Source of the DNA: Saccharopolyspora endophytica
GTDB taxonomy: Bacteria > Actinomycetota > Actinomycetes > Mycobacteriales > Pseudonocardiaceae
Assembly: GCF_018070075.1 (NCBI RefSeq)
Contig: NZ_JAGPXE010000007.1
Location: 1-64,000 of the forward strand
Length of the DNA stretch: 64,000 nucleotides
Direction: 5' to 3'
Below are positions 38,753-47,712 of the stretch, piece by piece. The position numbers were made by a program, and so were the translations under genes. Under the pieces are notes generated by a model. It was not told where the DNA came from, did no database searches, and saw only the letters and a program-made list of their open reading frames with translations. The stretch's first letter is position 1. The number at the start of each line of letters is the position of its first letter.

Positions 38753-39892
38753 TCAGCCGAGCGCGGCCAGCAGGTCCTCGACGAGGTCGTCGGCCTCTTC
38801 GATGCCCACCGACAGGCGGACCAGGTCCGACGGGACCTGCAGCATCGAACCCGCCGTGCTCGCGTGCGTCATCCGGCCCGGGTGCTCGATCAGCGACTCG
38901 ACGCCGCCGAGGGACTCGGCGAGGGTGAACAGCCGCGTGCGGGAGCAGACGTCCAGGGCGGCCTGCTCACCGTCGGCGTGCAGGAACGAGACCATGCCGC
39001 CGAAGTGCTTCATCTGCTTGGCGGCGACCTCGTGCCCGGGGTGCTCGGGCAGGCCCGGGTAGAGGACCTTGGCGACCTTGGGGTGACCGCTCAGCGCCGC
39101 GACGATCCGCTCCGCGTTCACGCTGTGCCGCTCCATGCGCACCGCGAGCGTCTTGAGGCCGCGCATCGTCAGGAACGCGTCGAACGGGCCGGGCACCGCG
39201 CCCGCGCCGTTCTGCAGGAACGCCAGCTGCTCGGCCAGCTCGTCGTCGGAGGTGACCACCGCGCCGCCGACCACGTCGGAGTGCCCGCCGAGGTACTTGG
39301 TGGTCGAGTGGACCACCGCGGTCGCGCCGAGCTCCAGCGGCTGCTGCAGGAACGGCGAGGCGAAGGTGTTGTCCACGACGAGCTTCACGCCCGCGTCCGC
39401 GGAGACCTGCGCCAGCGCGGCGATGTCGCCGATGTTGAGCAGCGGGTTGGTCGGCGTCTCCAGCCAGACCAGCTTGGTGTTGTCCTGGATCGCCGCGCGC
39501 ACGGCGTCGACGTCCGACACCGGAGCGGGCGTGTAGGAGATGCCCCAGCCGGAGAGCACCTTGTCGATCAGCCGGAAGGTGCCGCCGTAGGCGTCGTCCG
39601 GGATCACCAGGTGATCACCCGGGCGCAGCACGGACCGCAGCACCGCGTCGGTGGCGGCCATGCCGGAGGCGTAGGCGCGCGCGTGCCTGCCGTTCTCCAG
39701 CTCAGCCAGGCAGCGCTCCAGCGCGGTCCGGGTCGGGTTGCCGGTGCGGGAGTACTCGTAGCCCGAGCGCATCCCTCCGACGCCGTCCTGCGCGTAGGTC
39801 GAGGTGGCGTGGATGGGCACGATCACCGAACCGGTCGTCGGGTCTGCCTCCTGGCCCGCGTGAATCGCGCGGGTGGCGAAGCCGTCACTCAT
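38753..39892 (-). CDS. metB: Cystathionine gamma-synthase/lyase
   Basis: PLP enzyme of the Cys/Met metabolism family, 379 residues from ATG 39892. The PLP lysine is in HSTTKYLGGHSD (Lys199). Family blocks YEYSRTGNPTR and LVWLETPTNP are intact. With cbs two genes upstream it supports transsulfuration. In actinobacteria such proteins can work as gamma-synthase or gamma-lyase, and sequence alone does not decide. Downstream of the proline-rich membrane protein gene on the same strand, separated by a terminator. Confidence 0.94.
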   Translation of the reverse strand: MSDGFATRAIHAGQEADPTTGSVIVPIHATSTYAQDGVGGMRSGYEYSRTGNPTRTALERCLAELENGRHARAYASGMAATDAVLRSVLRPGDHLVIPDDAYGGTFRLIDKVLSGWGISYTPAPVSDVDAVRAAIQDNTKLVWLETPTNPLLNIGDIAALAQVSADAGVKLVVDNTFASPFLQQPLELGATAVVHSTTKYLGGHSDVVGGAVVTSDDELAEQLAFLQNGAGAVPGPFDAFLTMRGLKTLAVRMERHSVNAERIVAALSGHPKVAKVLYPGLPEHPGHEVAAKQMKHFGGMVSFLHADGEQAALDVCSRTRLFTLAESLGGVESLIEHPGRMTHASTAGSMLQVPSDLVRLSVGIEEADDLVEDLLAALG

Positions 39893-39943
39893 GTGGAGCA
39901 GCGTATTACTCCAGCGCCGATCCGCCGACCCGGGCCCGAAAAG

Positions 39944-39981
39944 CGAAGTGCCCCCGGACCTGGTCGGCCGGGGGCACTTCG
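39944..39981 (-). terminator. Terminator after the proline-rich membrane protein gene
   Basis: 14-bp perfect stem (39944-39957 / 39968-39981), between the stop at 39996 and the metB start. Confidence 0.88.
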
Positions 39982-39995
39982 ACGCTGAGCTCAGC

Positions 39996-41162
39996 TCACC
40001 ACTGCGGGGGCTGCGGGGGCTGGCCGGGCTGCTGCGGGTAGCCGCCCTGCTGCGGGAAGCCACCGGACTGCGGGTAGCCCTGCGGGGGCTGCTGCTGGCC
40101 GTAGCCCTGCTGCGGGGGCTGCTGACCGTAGCCCTGCTGGGGCTGACCGAACTGCTGCGGCGGTGCGGGCTGGCCGAACTGCTGCGGCGGCTGCTGCTGG
40201 CCGAAGCCCTGCTGGCCGTAGCCGCCCTGCGGCTGGCCGTACCCACCGGCCTGCGGCGCCGGAGCGCCGGAACCGGCGTTGGCCCACTCGCGGACCGCGG
40301 GCAGGAACGCCAGCACGGCGAGAGCGATGCCGAAGAGGACGCCCAACCAACCGGTGATTCCGCTCGGCATCATGATCAGCTGGATGATGGCGACGACGAC
40401 GCCGACGGCCGCGGCACCACCGATCATCATCGCGCCGAGGGCACGCCGTTTGAGCAGCAGGACACCACCGACCGCGTAGGCGATGGACAGCAGCATGCTG
40501 ACGACGACCAGGACGTACAGCAAGCCCACCGGCGGGACGTCCACGCCGAGCTCCGCGGCCTGCGAGGACATCGCCGACAGCGCCGCGAGACCTGCGAAGC
40601 TGAAGAACCCGCCGAGAATTCCCAGAACACCGAGGACGATACCCAGGATGGCGCACACCTTGGCGAGCTGCGGGTTGCCCGCCTCGCCCTGGCCCGGGAA
40701 GCCGCCGGCCTGCGGGGGCGGGAAACCGCCCTGGGCCTGCGGAGCCGGGAAGCCGCCGCCGGGAGTGCCCGGCTGCTGCGGCGGCTGCGCGGGGAATCCG
40801 CCGGGCTGGCTCTGCGTGCCGGGCTGCTGGTACATCGGCTGCGGCGGCTGCATCGACGGCGGCACCATGGCCGTCGCGTCCGCACCGCCCTGCTGCTGAC
40901 CACCGAGGCCCGGCTGCTGGTACATCGGCTGCGGCGGCTGCATCGACGGCGGCACCACCTGGGTGGAGTCACCGCCCTGCGGCTGGCCTGCGGGCCGGAC
41001 GACCTGCGTCGCCTCCGACGGAGGCTGCTGCCCCTGCGACTGGACGGGCCGGACGACCTGGGTCGAGTCACCGCCCGCCTGGTTCTCGTCCTGGGGGTCC
41101 ATCCGGTTCGAGATCGGATCCGAACCCTGCTGACCGCCGTCCGGCGGCTGCGGAGAGCTCAT
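39996..41162 (-). CDS. Proline/glutamine-rich membrane protein (Pra-like)
   Basis: 388 residues. N-terminal ~165 residues are Pro/Gln/Gly-rich with repeats of STQVV(R/P)P and [16 protein letters not shown] central membrane domain (about 165-290) has four hydrophobic segments, and the C-terminal ~95 residues are a [12 protein letters not shown] repeat. Position between metB and cbs matches the M. tuberculosis proline-rich antigen gene (Rv1078). The sticky tails suggest assembly or cell-wall contact; function is unknown. The repeats make the exact length prone to slippage. Confidence 0.85.
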   Translation of the reverse strand: MSSPQPPDGGQQGSDPISNRMDPQDENQAGGDSTQVVRPVQSQGQQPPSEATQVVRPAGQPQGGDSTQVVPPSMQPPQPMYQQPGLGGQQQGGADATAMVPPSMQPPQPMYQQPGTQSQPGGFPAQPPQQPGTPGGGFPAPQAQGGFPPPQAGGFPGQGEAGNPQLAKVCAILGIVLGVLGILGGFFSFAGLAALSAMSSQAAELGVDVPPVGLLYVLVVVSMLLSIAYAVGGVLLLKRRALGAMMIGGAAAVGVVVAIIQLIMMPSGITGWLGVLFGIALAVLAFLPAVREWANAGSGAPAPQAGGYGQPQGGYGQQGFGQQQPPQQFGQPAPPQQFGQPQQGYGQQPPQQGYGQQQPPQGYPQSGGFPQQGGYPQQPGQPPQPPQW

Positions 41163-41260
41163 CGGGTACTACTCCCTTGCGGCGTCCAAAGTCCTGGGCA
41201 TACTTCGGCCCTACGCTATCTGATCAGGCCAGAGCGCAGTGGTGTTTCAGCACCAACTCG

Positions 41261-42628
41261 TCATCGACCCGCGATGAATCCGAGCACATCCTGGCGGGTC
41301 ACGACGCCGGCGGGCTTGCCGTCGATGAGCACCATCGCACCGTCCGCACCGGTCAGCGCCGACATCGCCGAGCTGATCTCCTCACCAGCACCGATGGTCG
41401 GCAGCGGCGGCGACATGTGCTGCTCGACGGTGTCGGCGAGGTTCGCGCGGCCCGCGAACAGCGCGTCCAGCAGGTCCCGCTCGTTGACCGCGCCCGCGAT
41501 CTCGGCGGCCATGATCGGCGGCTCGGCGCGCACGACCGGCATCTGCGAGACGCCGAACTCGCGCAGGATCGCCACGGCCTCCGCGACGGTCTCGCTCGGG
41601 TGGGTGTGCACCAGCTCGGGAACCGTGCCGTCCTTGCGGCGCAGCACGTCGCCCACGGTGCCGCCGGCGGCGTCGGGCGAGAGGAAGCCGTAGGAGGCCA
41701 TCCAGGAGTCGTTGAAGATCTTGCCGAGGTAGCCGCGACCGCCGTCGGGCAGCAGCACCACGATCACGTCGTCCGGGCTCGCGGTCTCGGCGATCTTGAG
41801 CGCCGCGGCGACCGCCATGCCGCAGGAACCGCCGACCAGCAGCGCTTCCTCGTTGGCCAGGCGGCGGGTCATCTGGAAGGACTCGGCGTCGGAGATCGGC
41901 ACGATCTCGTCGCAGATCCCGTTGTCGTAGGTGGACGGCCAGAAGTCCTCACCGACGCCTTCGACCAGGTAGGGACGGCCGTGACCGCCGGAGTACACCG
42001 AGCCCTCCGGGTCCGCACCGATGACCTTGACCTTGCCGCCGGAGACCTTCTTGAGGTACTCGCCGGTGCCGGAGATGGTGCCGCCGGTGCCGATGCCGGC
42101 GACGAAGTGCGTCACCTTGCCCTCGGTCTGCTCCCAGATCTCCGGGCCCGTGGAGTGCACGTGGGACTCGGGGTTCTGCGGGTTGGCGTACTGGTTGGGC
42201 TTCCAGGCGCCGTCGATCTCCTCGACCAGGCGGTCGGAGACGCTGTAGTAGGACTCCGGGTGCTCGGGCTCCACGGCGGTCGGGCACACCACGACCTCGG
42301 CGCCGTAGGCCTTGAGGACGTTGCGCTTGTCCTCGCTGACCTTGTCCGGGCAGACGAACACGCAGCGGTAACCCCTGCGCTGGGCGACCATGGCGAGCCC
42401 GACCCCGGTGTTGCCCGAGGTCGGTTCCACGATCGTGCCGCCTGGCTTGAGCTCGCCGGAAGCCTCCGCGGCTTCGATCATGCGCAGCGCGATGCGGTCC
42501 TTCACGCTGCCGCCGGGATTGAGGTACTCCACCTTCGCCAGCACCGGGGTCTTGCCGGTGGCCACCGCGTTCAGCCGGACCAGCGGAGTGTTGCCCACCA
42601 GTTCGGTGACGTGCTCGACGTAGTCCAC
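41261..42628 (-). CDS. cbs: Cystathionine beta-synthase
   Basis: PLP enzyme condensing serine and homocysteine, 455 residues. The PLP lysine is in NPGGSVKDR (Lys43), with SGNTG and GTGGTISGTGEY loops. The C-terminal ~120 residues form a pair of CBS domains, as in mycobacterial Cbs. No heme-binding N-terminus is present. The GTG start at 42628 is at the usual position for the family. Upstream and divergent is the GDSL esterase gene. With metB it gives a transsulfuration route that feeds cysteine and so mycothiol. Confidence 0.96.
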   Translation of the reverse strand: MDYVEHVTELVGNTPLVRLNAVATGKTPVLAKVEYLNPGGSVKDRIALRMIEAAEASGELKPGGTIVEPTSGNTGVGLAMVAQRRGYRCVFVCPDKVSEDKRNVLKAYGAEVVVCPTAVEPEHPESYYSVSDRLVEEIDGAWKPNQYANPQNPESHVHSTGPEIWEQTEGKVTHFVAGIGTGGTISGTGEYLKKVSGGKVKVIGADPEGSVYSGGHGRPYLVEGVGEDFWPSTYDNGICDEIVPISDAESFQMTRRLANEEALLVGGSCGMAVAAALKIAETASPDDVIVVLLPDGGRGYLGKIFNDSWMASYGFLSPDAAGGTVGDVLRRKDGTVPELVHTHPSETVAEAVAILREFGVSQMPVVRAEPPIMAAEIAGAVNERDLLDALFAGRANLADTVEQHMSPPLPTIGAGEEISSAMSALTGADGAMVLIDGKPAGVVTRQDVLGFIAGR

Positions 42629-42870
42629 GCCTCGTCCTCAGTCGTCGGTCGGTCCCGCCCGGCGGGTCTCCGGCGCGGGTGTGATGCCGAGCGTAATCGC
42701 CTGTTCAGGCGCTAACCCAAGGGACCTTCCGGACGACACACGGTCAGGGAAGTTTTTTCGGCTCGGTGGCGTCTATCCAGTAGCGGGGTGTAGGCGTTTC
42801 GCCGAGCGCATCCCTGGTGCGACGGGTCTACATTCCCAGTCCCCGGGGTGGTGTGGAGGGAGGGGCCGAG

Positions 42871-43809
42871 ATGATCGCGACGAAGGCTTTGCGGCTCGCA
42901 CTGCTGGCCGCAGGTACCGCGGGTGGCCTGTCCGGAGCGGCCTACGGCTTGCTCAACGGTCAGGCCGGGCACGCGCGAAGGGTCATCGGACCGCCGATCG
43001 CCGAGCCGCTGCGCGCCGACGGCGTGCACCTGCCCACCGGTGTCGGCCCGGTGCCGCGCAGCGAGGTCCCCGAGGGCGTCCGGCCGCTGGAGATGGCGGT
43101 GCTCGGGGATTCCTCAGCGGCGGGGCTGGGAGCGAACTTCCCGAGCGAGCTGCCCGGCGTCCGGGTGGCGCAGGGCTTGGCCGAGGAGCTGGACGGGCCG
43201 GTCGCGCTGACCACGCACGCCATCGTCGGCGCGACGACGCGGGAGCTGTCCGCGCAGGTCGACGCGGCTCTGCGGCAGCCCCCGGAGGCGGTGCTGATCA
43301 TCATCGGCGCCAACGACGTGACCTCGAAGCTGCCGGTCTCGCGGTGCGCGGAGCTGCTCGCCGAGCAGGTCCGGCGGCTGGTCGAGGCGGACGTGAAGGT
43401 CGTCGTGGGCACGTGCCCGGACCTCGGTTCGATCCGGCCGATCCCGCAGCCTCTGCGCTCGGTGGCCAGCCGCTGGAGCATCGCGCTGGCTCGCGCGCAG
43501 CGCCGCAGCGTGGAGACCGCCGGCGGATACGCGGTCCCGCTCGCCGACCTGCTCTCACCGGAGTTCCTGACCCGGCCGGCGGAGTTCTTCAGCCCGGACC
43601 GGTTCCACCCGTCCGGCGCGGGCTACGAGGCCGCCGCGGAGATCCTGCTCCCGGTGATGTGCATGGCCATCGGCGCCTGGCAGGGCGGCCCGCTGCCGCC
43701 GGCCCCGACCCGATCGGAAACGGCGGAGGCCCGCCGTCCCACCAGCCGCATCGTCGCCCACCTCAACCGCCGCCTCCACCACCACAACCCGGGCCGCGGC
43801 CTGAGCTGA
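42871..43809 (+). CDS. SGNH/GDSL-family esterase (Rv1075c-like)
   Basis: 312 residues. An N-terminal hydrophobic signal/anchor (about 6-25) precedes the SGNH hydrolase domain with AVLGDSSAAG (catalytic Ser81), GAND (oxyanion Asn) and SPDRFHPSGAGY (catalytic Asp/His). The C-terminal tail is basic and His-rich. ATG 42871 follows a strong GGAGGGAGGGG. It probably acts outside the membrane on acyl esters. Neighbours cbs and thiolase match the order in M. tuberculosis. Confidence 0.9.
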   Translation: MIATKALRLALLAAGTAGGLSGAAYGLLNGQAGHARRVIGPPIAEPLRADGVHLPTGVGPVPRSEVPEGVRPLEMAVLGDSSAAGLGANFPSELPGVRVAQGLAEELDGPVALTTHAIVGATTRELSAQVDAALRQPPEAVLIIIGANDVTSKLPVSRCAELLAEQVRRLVEADVKVVVGTCPDLGSIRPIPQPLRSVASRWSIALARAQRRSVETAGGYAVPLADLLSPEFLTRPAEFFSPDRFHPSGAGYEAAAEILLPVMCMAIGAWQGGPLPPAPTRSETAEARRPTSRIVAHLNRRLHHHNPGRGLS

Positions 43810-43810
43810 C

Positions 43811-43854
43811 CGGATTCCAGTGGAAATCGGATTCCTGGTTTCCACTGAAATCCG
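43811..43854 (+). terminator. Terminator of the GDSL esterase gene
   Basis: 16-bp stem with one mismatch (43811-43826 / 43839-43854), directly after the stop codon. Related CTGAAATC words continue to ~43877. Confidence 0.72.
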
Positions 43855-43888
43855 GCACCGGACTTTCGCTGAAATCGGGCCAAGCTGG

Positions 43889-43906
43889 GTACCGACTGGT
43901 CGGTAC
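43889..43906. promoter_or_regulatory. Perfect 18-bp palindrome upstream of thiolase (TetR-type operator)
   Basis: GTACCGAC-TG-GTCGGTAC, ~105 bp before the thiolase start. ACCGAC/GTCGGT half-sites are typical of TetR-family operators, many of which control acyl-CoA metabolism. No regulator gene is adjacent. Confidence 0.7.
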
Positions 43907-44010
43907 GGGGGTTGTCGGTGAGTGGCGTCACCGCCAAGATGGTCTCAACGCCCTTAAAGTGACTCGTCAGTAACGAACTTTCGCGCCCCGGCGAACGAAG
44001 GAGTTCCCCC

Positions 44011-45231
44011 ATGCCCGAAGCAGTCATCGTCTCCGCCGCGCGGTCCCCGATCGGGCGCGCCGGCAAGGGATCGCTCAAGGACATCCGTCCGGACGACCTG
44101 ACAGCCCAGATCATCAAGGCCGCCCTGGACAAGGTCCCCGAGCTCAACCCCGCCGACATCGACGACCTGATGCTGGGCTGCGGTCTGCCCGGCGGCGAGC
44201 AGGGCTTCAACATGGCCCGCGTGGTCGCCGTGGAGCTCGGCTACGACCAGCTGCCCGGCACCACCATCACCCGCTACTGCTCGTCGAGCCTGCAGACCAC
44301 CCGGATGGCGCTGCACGCCATCAAGGCCGGCGAGGGCGACGTGTTCATCAGCGCCGGTGTCGAAGCGGTGTCGCGCTTCGCCAAGGGCTCCTCCGACTCG
44401 CTGCCGGACACCCACAACCCGATCTTCGCCGACGCCGAGGCCCGCACCCAGCAGACCGCCGAGCAGGGCGCGGAGAACTGGACCGACCCGCGCGAGCTCG
44501 ACCTCGTGCCGGACGTCTACATCCCGATGGGGCAGACCGCGGAGAACCTCGCGCGCCTCAAGGGCGTCACCCGCGACGAGATGGACGACTTCGGCGTCCG
44601 CTCGCAGAACCTCGCCGAGAAGGCCATCGCCAACGGCTTCTGGTCCCGCGAGATCACCCCGGTCACCACCCCGGACGGCACCGTCGTCTCCGCCGACGAC
44701 GGCCCGCGCGCGGGCGTGACCAAGGAGGGCGTGGCCGGCCTCAAGCCCGTGTTCCGCCCCGACGGCCGGATCACCGCCGCCAACTGCTGCCCGCTCAACG
44801 ACGGCGCCGCGGCGCTGGTCATCATGAGCGACACCAAGGCCAAGGAGCTCGGGCTGACCCCGCTGGCTCGCGTGGTGTCGACCGGCGTGTCCGGCCTGTC
44901 GCCCGAGATCATGGGCCTGGGCCCGGTGGAGGCCTCCAAGCAGGCCCTCAAGCGCGCGGGCATGAGCATCGACGACATCGACCTCGTGGAGATCAACGAG
45001 GCCTTCGCCGCGCAGGTCATCCCGTCCTACAAGGACCTGGGCATCCCGCTGGAGAAGCTGAACGTCAACGGTGGCGCGATCGCCGTCGGCCACCCCTTCG
45101 GCATGACCGGTGCCCGCATCACCACGACGCTCATCAACTCCCTCCAGTTCCACGACAAGCAGTTCGGTCTGGAGACCATGTGCGTCGGCGGCGGCCAGGG
45201 CATGGCCATGGTCCTCGAACGCCTCAGCTGA
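44011..45231 (+). CDS. Acetyl-CoA C-acyltransferase (thiolase, FadA-type)
   Basis: 406-residue type II thiolase, for beta-oxidation or acetoacetyl-CoA formation. The nucleophile lies in [10 protein letters not shown] (Cys90), followed by [23 protein letters not shown] (catalytic His) and CVGGGQGMA (second Cys). AAGGAG precedes ATG 44011. It corresponds to M. tuberculosis fadA3 by position. It is probably controlled through the palindrome at 43889-43906 and is followed by an exceptionally stable hairpin. Confidence 0.95.
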   Translation: MPEAVIVSAARSPIGRAGKGSLKDIRPDDLTAQIIKAALDKVPELNPADIDDLMLGCGLPGGEQGFNMARVVAVELGYDQLPGTTITRYCSSSLQTTRMALHAIKAGEGDVFISAGVEAVSRFAKGSSDSLPDTHNPIFADAEARTQQTAEQGAENWTDPRELDLVPDVYIPMGQTAENLARLKGVTRDEMDDFGVRSQNLAEKAIANGFWSREITPVTTPDGTVVSADDGPRAGVTKEGVAGLKPVFRPDGRITAANCCPLNDGAAALVIMSDTKAKELGLTPLARVVSTGVSGLSPEIMGLGPVEASKQALKRAGMSIDDIDLVEINEAFAAQVIPSYKDLGIPLEKLNVNGGAIAVGHPFGMTGARITTTLINSLQFHDKQFGLETMCVGGGQGMAMVLERLS

Positions 45232-45234
45232 GCT

Positions 45235-45285
45235 TGACGTGAAGATGGCCGCCACTCCCGAGGAGTGGCGGCCATCTTCACGTCA
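45235..45285. terminator. Perfect 24-bp hairpin after thiolase
   Basis: Arms 45235-45258 and 45262-45285 pair without a mismatch around a 3-nt loop. It sits four bases after the stop codon and abuts repeat copy 3. No T-run. Likely a terminator shared by convergent genes. Confidence 0.92.
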
Positions 45286-45288
45286 GTC

Positions 45289-45457
45289 AAGCGGCGTCAG
45301 CCGCTTTCTCACTACCCACCTGAGCAACTCGCACCGCCGCGGGTTCTGAGCGCTTCCGTGGCGAGGACGCCGCGACGCCGTGTATTGGCATACATCAGGA
45401 GTGGCGCCCGGAGTCCACGGGAGCGCTCAGGTTCCGCTACCGGCACCGCTGAGCAGC
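45289..45457 (+). repeat. Dispersed structured repeat, copy 3
   Basis: The cleanest copy. It opens with hairpin AAGCGGC-gtca-GCCGCTT; then CTGAGCGCTTCCGTGG pairs with CCACGGGAGCGCTCAG, enclosing GGACGCCGCGACGCC / GGCGCCCGGAGTCC and a GTGTAT-tggc-ATACAT tip. It lies between convergent thiolase and YccA-type genes. Confidence 0.85.
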
Positions 45458-45476
45458 TGTTCCACCAACAACGCTT

Positions 45477-46268
45477 CTAGTCGCTGCTGGAGAAGTAGGA
45501 CAGCAGGCGGAGGATCTCGAGGTACAGCCAGACCAGGGTGGTCATCAGGCCGAAGGCGATGTACCAGGCGAACTTGGCGTCCACACCGCTGCGGATCGCC
45601 TTGTCGGCGGCGTCGAAGTCCAGCAGGAAGCTGAACGCCGCGATGCCGATGCACAGCAGGCTGAAGCCGATGCCCAGCATGCCGCCCTCGCGCAGGCCCA
45701 GACCGCCCGGCATGAAGAAGCTGGCGACCAGGTTGACCAGCATCAGCACTGCCGCACCCGCGACCGCGCCGATGATCCACTTGGTCAGCTTCGGCGTCAC
45801 CCGGATCGCGCCGGTCTTGTAGACGACCAGCATCGCGGCGAAGACACCGAGGGTGCCCACGATCGCCTGCATGATCATGCCCAGGTTGAACTGCGACGCG
45901 AACAGGTAGCTGATGCCACCGAGGAACACGCCCTCCAGCGCCGAGTAGGCCACGACCAGAGCGGGCCGGACCTTCTTGGTGAAGACGATGACCAGGGAGA
46001 TCACCAGGGCGACCAGAGCCGCGGGCAGCGCCAGAATCACCGCGGGCGGGCCGGCCAGGAAGGTCAGCGTCGCGGTGATCACCGCCAGCACGAGCGTGAT
46101 CGCGGTCTTGGTGACCACGTCGTCGATCGTCATCGGTCGCGCGGCCTGCGGCGGAGCAGCCGGCGCCTGGCCGTAGGACGACTGCTGTCCCTGGCCGTAG
46201 TTGAAGTTCGCGTAGCCACCGGCCATTTCCGGCAGCTTGCGGAACGCGGGGTTGCTCGTTGTGCGCAA
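45477..46268 (-). CDS. Bax inhibitor-1/YccA-family membrane protein
   Basis: 263 residues: a Gly/Gln/Ala-rich cytoplasmic N-terminus (1-45) and seven hydrophobic segments, ending LRLLSYFSSSD. The family is the actinobacterial Bax1-I branch (Rv1072-like); distant relatives are pH-dependent calcium leak channels, but function here is not known. The start is TTG 46268, fixed by a strong AGGAGGA upstream. It is a single gene, bounded by hairpins on both sides. Confidence 0.9.
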   Translation of the reverse strand: MRTTSNPAFRKLPEMAGGYANFNYGQGQQSSYGQAPAAPPQAARPMTIDDVVTKTAITLVLAVITATLTFLAGPPAVILALPAALVALVISLVIVFTKKVRPALVVAYSALEGVFLGGISYLFASQFNLGMIMQAIVGTLGVFAAMLVVYKTGAIRVTPKLTKWIIGAVAGAAVLMLVNLVASFFMPGGLGLREGGMLGIGFSLLCIGIAAFSFLLDFDAADKAIRSGVDAKFAWYIAFGLMTTLVWLYLEILRLLSYFSSSD

Positions 46269-46364
46269 CTCATCCTCCTGGGCGTTCTTGCGCCGTCTCC
46301 AGATCCAACGACCGGCGGTCCCGATCGGTTCCCGGTTCGGTAAAACCGGACTTTACCGGACGCG

Positions 46365-46397
46365 AAAGGCCGGTGGTCACAAGATCCACCGGCCTTT
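46365..46397 (-). terminator. Terminator of the YidC-type gene
   Basis: 12-bp perfect stem (46365-46376 / 46386-46397), beyond the minus-strand stop at 46411. On the minus strand it is followed by CGCG rather than a T-run. Confidence 0.85.
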
Positions 46398-46410
46398 GCT
46401 CACACGTTGT

Positions 46411-47445
46411 CTAACGCCTCTTCTTGGCTCTGGACGCCTGCTTACCAGGGCGGTTCTTCGGCTGGCTCTTCTTCCCGCCGGGCTTGCCGCCTGGCCGCTG
46501 ACCAGGTGCGGGCTTGGACGGCTTGGCCTCGGTCGCGGTGGCCGTGGCGGCCTCGCCCTCCTCCGAGGAGGCCTCGGCCTTGGCGTCGCGGACGGGCTTC
46601 TGCCCCGGCTTGGGACGAGGCGTGGCCTTCTTCGCCTCGATCTCCTTCTGCCGCTCGCGCTCCTGCTCGGCGTCGATCTTCTTGGTCAGGAAGTGCTGCT
46701 GACCCAGCGTCCAGACGTTGTTGGCCAGCCAGTACAGCAGGACGGCGATCGGCAGGAACCAGCCGGAGACGATCGCACCGATCGGCGCGATGTACATCAT
46801 GAACTTGGCCATCATCGCCGACTGCGGGTTGGCCATCGAGGCGTCCGTCTGCTTCTTCACCGACAGCCGCATGGTGAAGTAGGTGGCGACCGAGGCGATC
46901 AGCATCAGCGGGATGCCGACGATCATCATCGAGGTCCGGTCGGTGCCGAACAGCGCCAGTTCCGACGCGGGCTGGGTGATCCAGTTCGACAGCTTCGCGC
47001 CGAAGATGTCGGCCTGGATGAACGAGTCGACGCCCGCCTTGTCGAAGATGAAGTTGCTCTGCGCGCCCGGGTGGAAGTTCCGCAGCACGTGGAACAGGCT
47101 CAGGAAGACCGGGATCTGCAGCAGCGCGGGCAGGCAGCCGCCGAGCGGGTTGACCCCGTGCTCGGACTGGAGCTTCTGCATCTCCTGCGCCATGCGCTGG
47201 CGGTCGTTCTTGTACTTCTCGCGCAGCTTCTGGATGTGCGGCGCGAACTTGGCCATCTTGCGGCCCGCGCGCATCTGGCTCAGCGCGGGCTTGATGAGGA
47301 CCACGCGCAGCGTGAAGACCAGGAAGAACACGGCCAGGGCCCAGGCGAAGCCGTTGTCCGGGCCGAGCACGGTGCCGAAGACCTTGTGCCAGAACCACAA
47401 GATCGCCGATACCGGGTAGAGGATGAAGGAGAAGAAACTTTCCAC
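46411..47445 (-). CDS. YidC/Oxa1-family membrane insertase
   Basis: 344 residues. Membrane insertase core with an N-terminal transmembrane segment, a positively charged cytoplasmic loop (KMAKFAPHIQKLREKYKNDR), the NPLGGCLPALLQIPVFLSL segment and three further segments. The C-terminal ~95 residues are basic, low-complexity and rich in Lys/Pro/Ala, probably contacting ribosomes. GTG 47445 has AGGAG. It is not next to rnpA, rpmH or rsmG, so it is probably a second YidC, unless the oriC copy has moved. Confidence 0.92.
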   Translation of the reverse strand: MESFFSFILYPVSAILWFWHKVFGTVLGPDNGFAWALAVFFLVFTLRVVLIKPALSQMRAGRKMAKFAPHIQKLREKYKNDRQRMAQEMQKLQSEHGVNPLGGCLPALLQIPVFLSLFHVLRNFHPGAQSNFIFDKAGVDSFIQADIFGAKLSNWITQPASELALFGTDRTSMMIVGIPLMLIASVATYFTMRLSVKKQTDASMANPQSAMMAKFMMYIAPIGAIVSGWFLPIAVLLYWLANNVWTLGQQHFLTKKIDAEQERERQKEIEAKKATPRPKPGQKPVRDAKAEASSEEGEAATATATEAKPSKPAPGQRPGGKPGGKKSQPKNRPGKQASRAKKRR

Positions 47446-47712
47446 TCAGCTACTCCTGGTCATGGGCCGCTGGGGGCGAGCGCCCGACGTCGTTTTCATC
47501 CGGCGCAACCCGGGCCGTACGTGCGCGGCTGAACCCGCCTGAAACGCAGGTCCGGCCAGTTCAAGGGTGCCATGCCCGGACGCCGGACGGCTGTCGCCCC
47601 CTGGCAGTCCACCGCGACCGAGCCCGATCACGGAACGTTTTCCCTGGTCACGCGGACAGGTGACGTGAGCAATACCGGACCCGGTGCAGGCCGGGTCCGG
47701 TTCAACCCAGCG

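Noticed and set aside
39996..41162. Tandem repeats in the proline-rich gene as a possible CRISPR-like or VNTR locus
   Set aside because: Repeats are codon-phased (GYGQQPPQ units) and explained by the low-complexity protein; copy-number variation remains possible.
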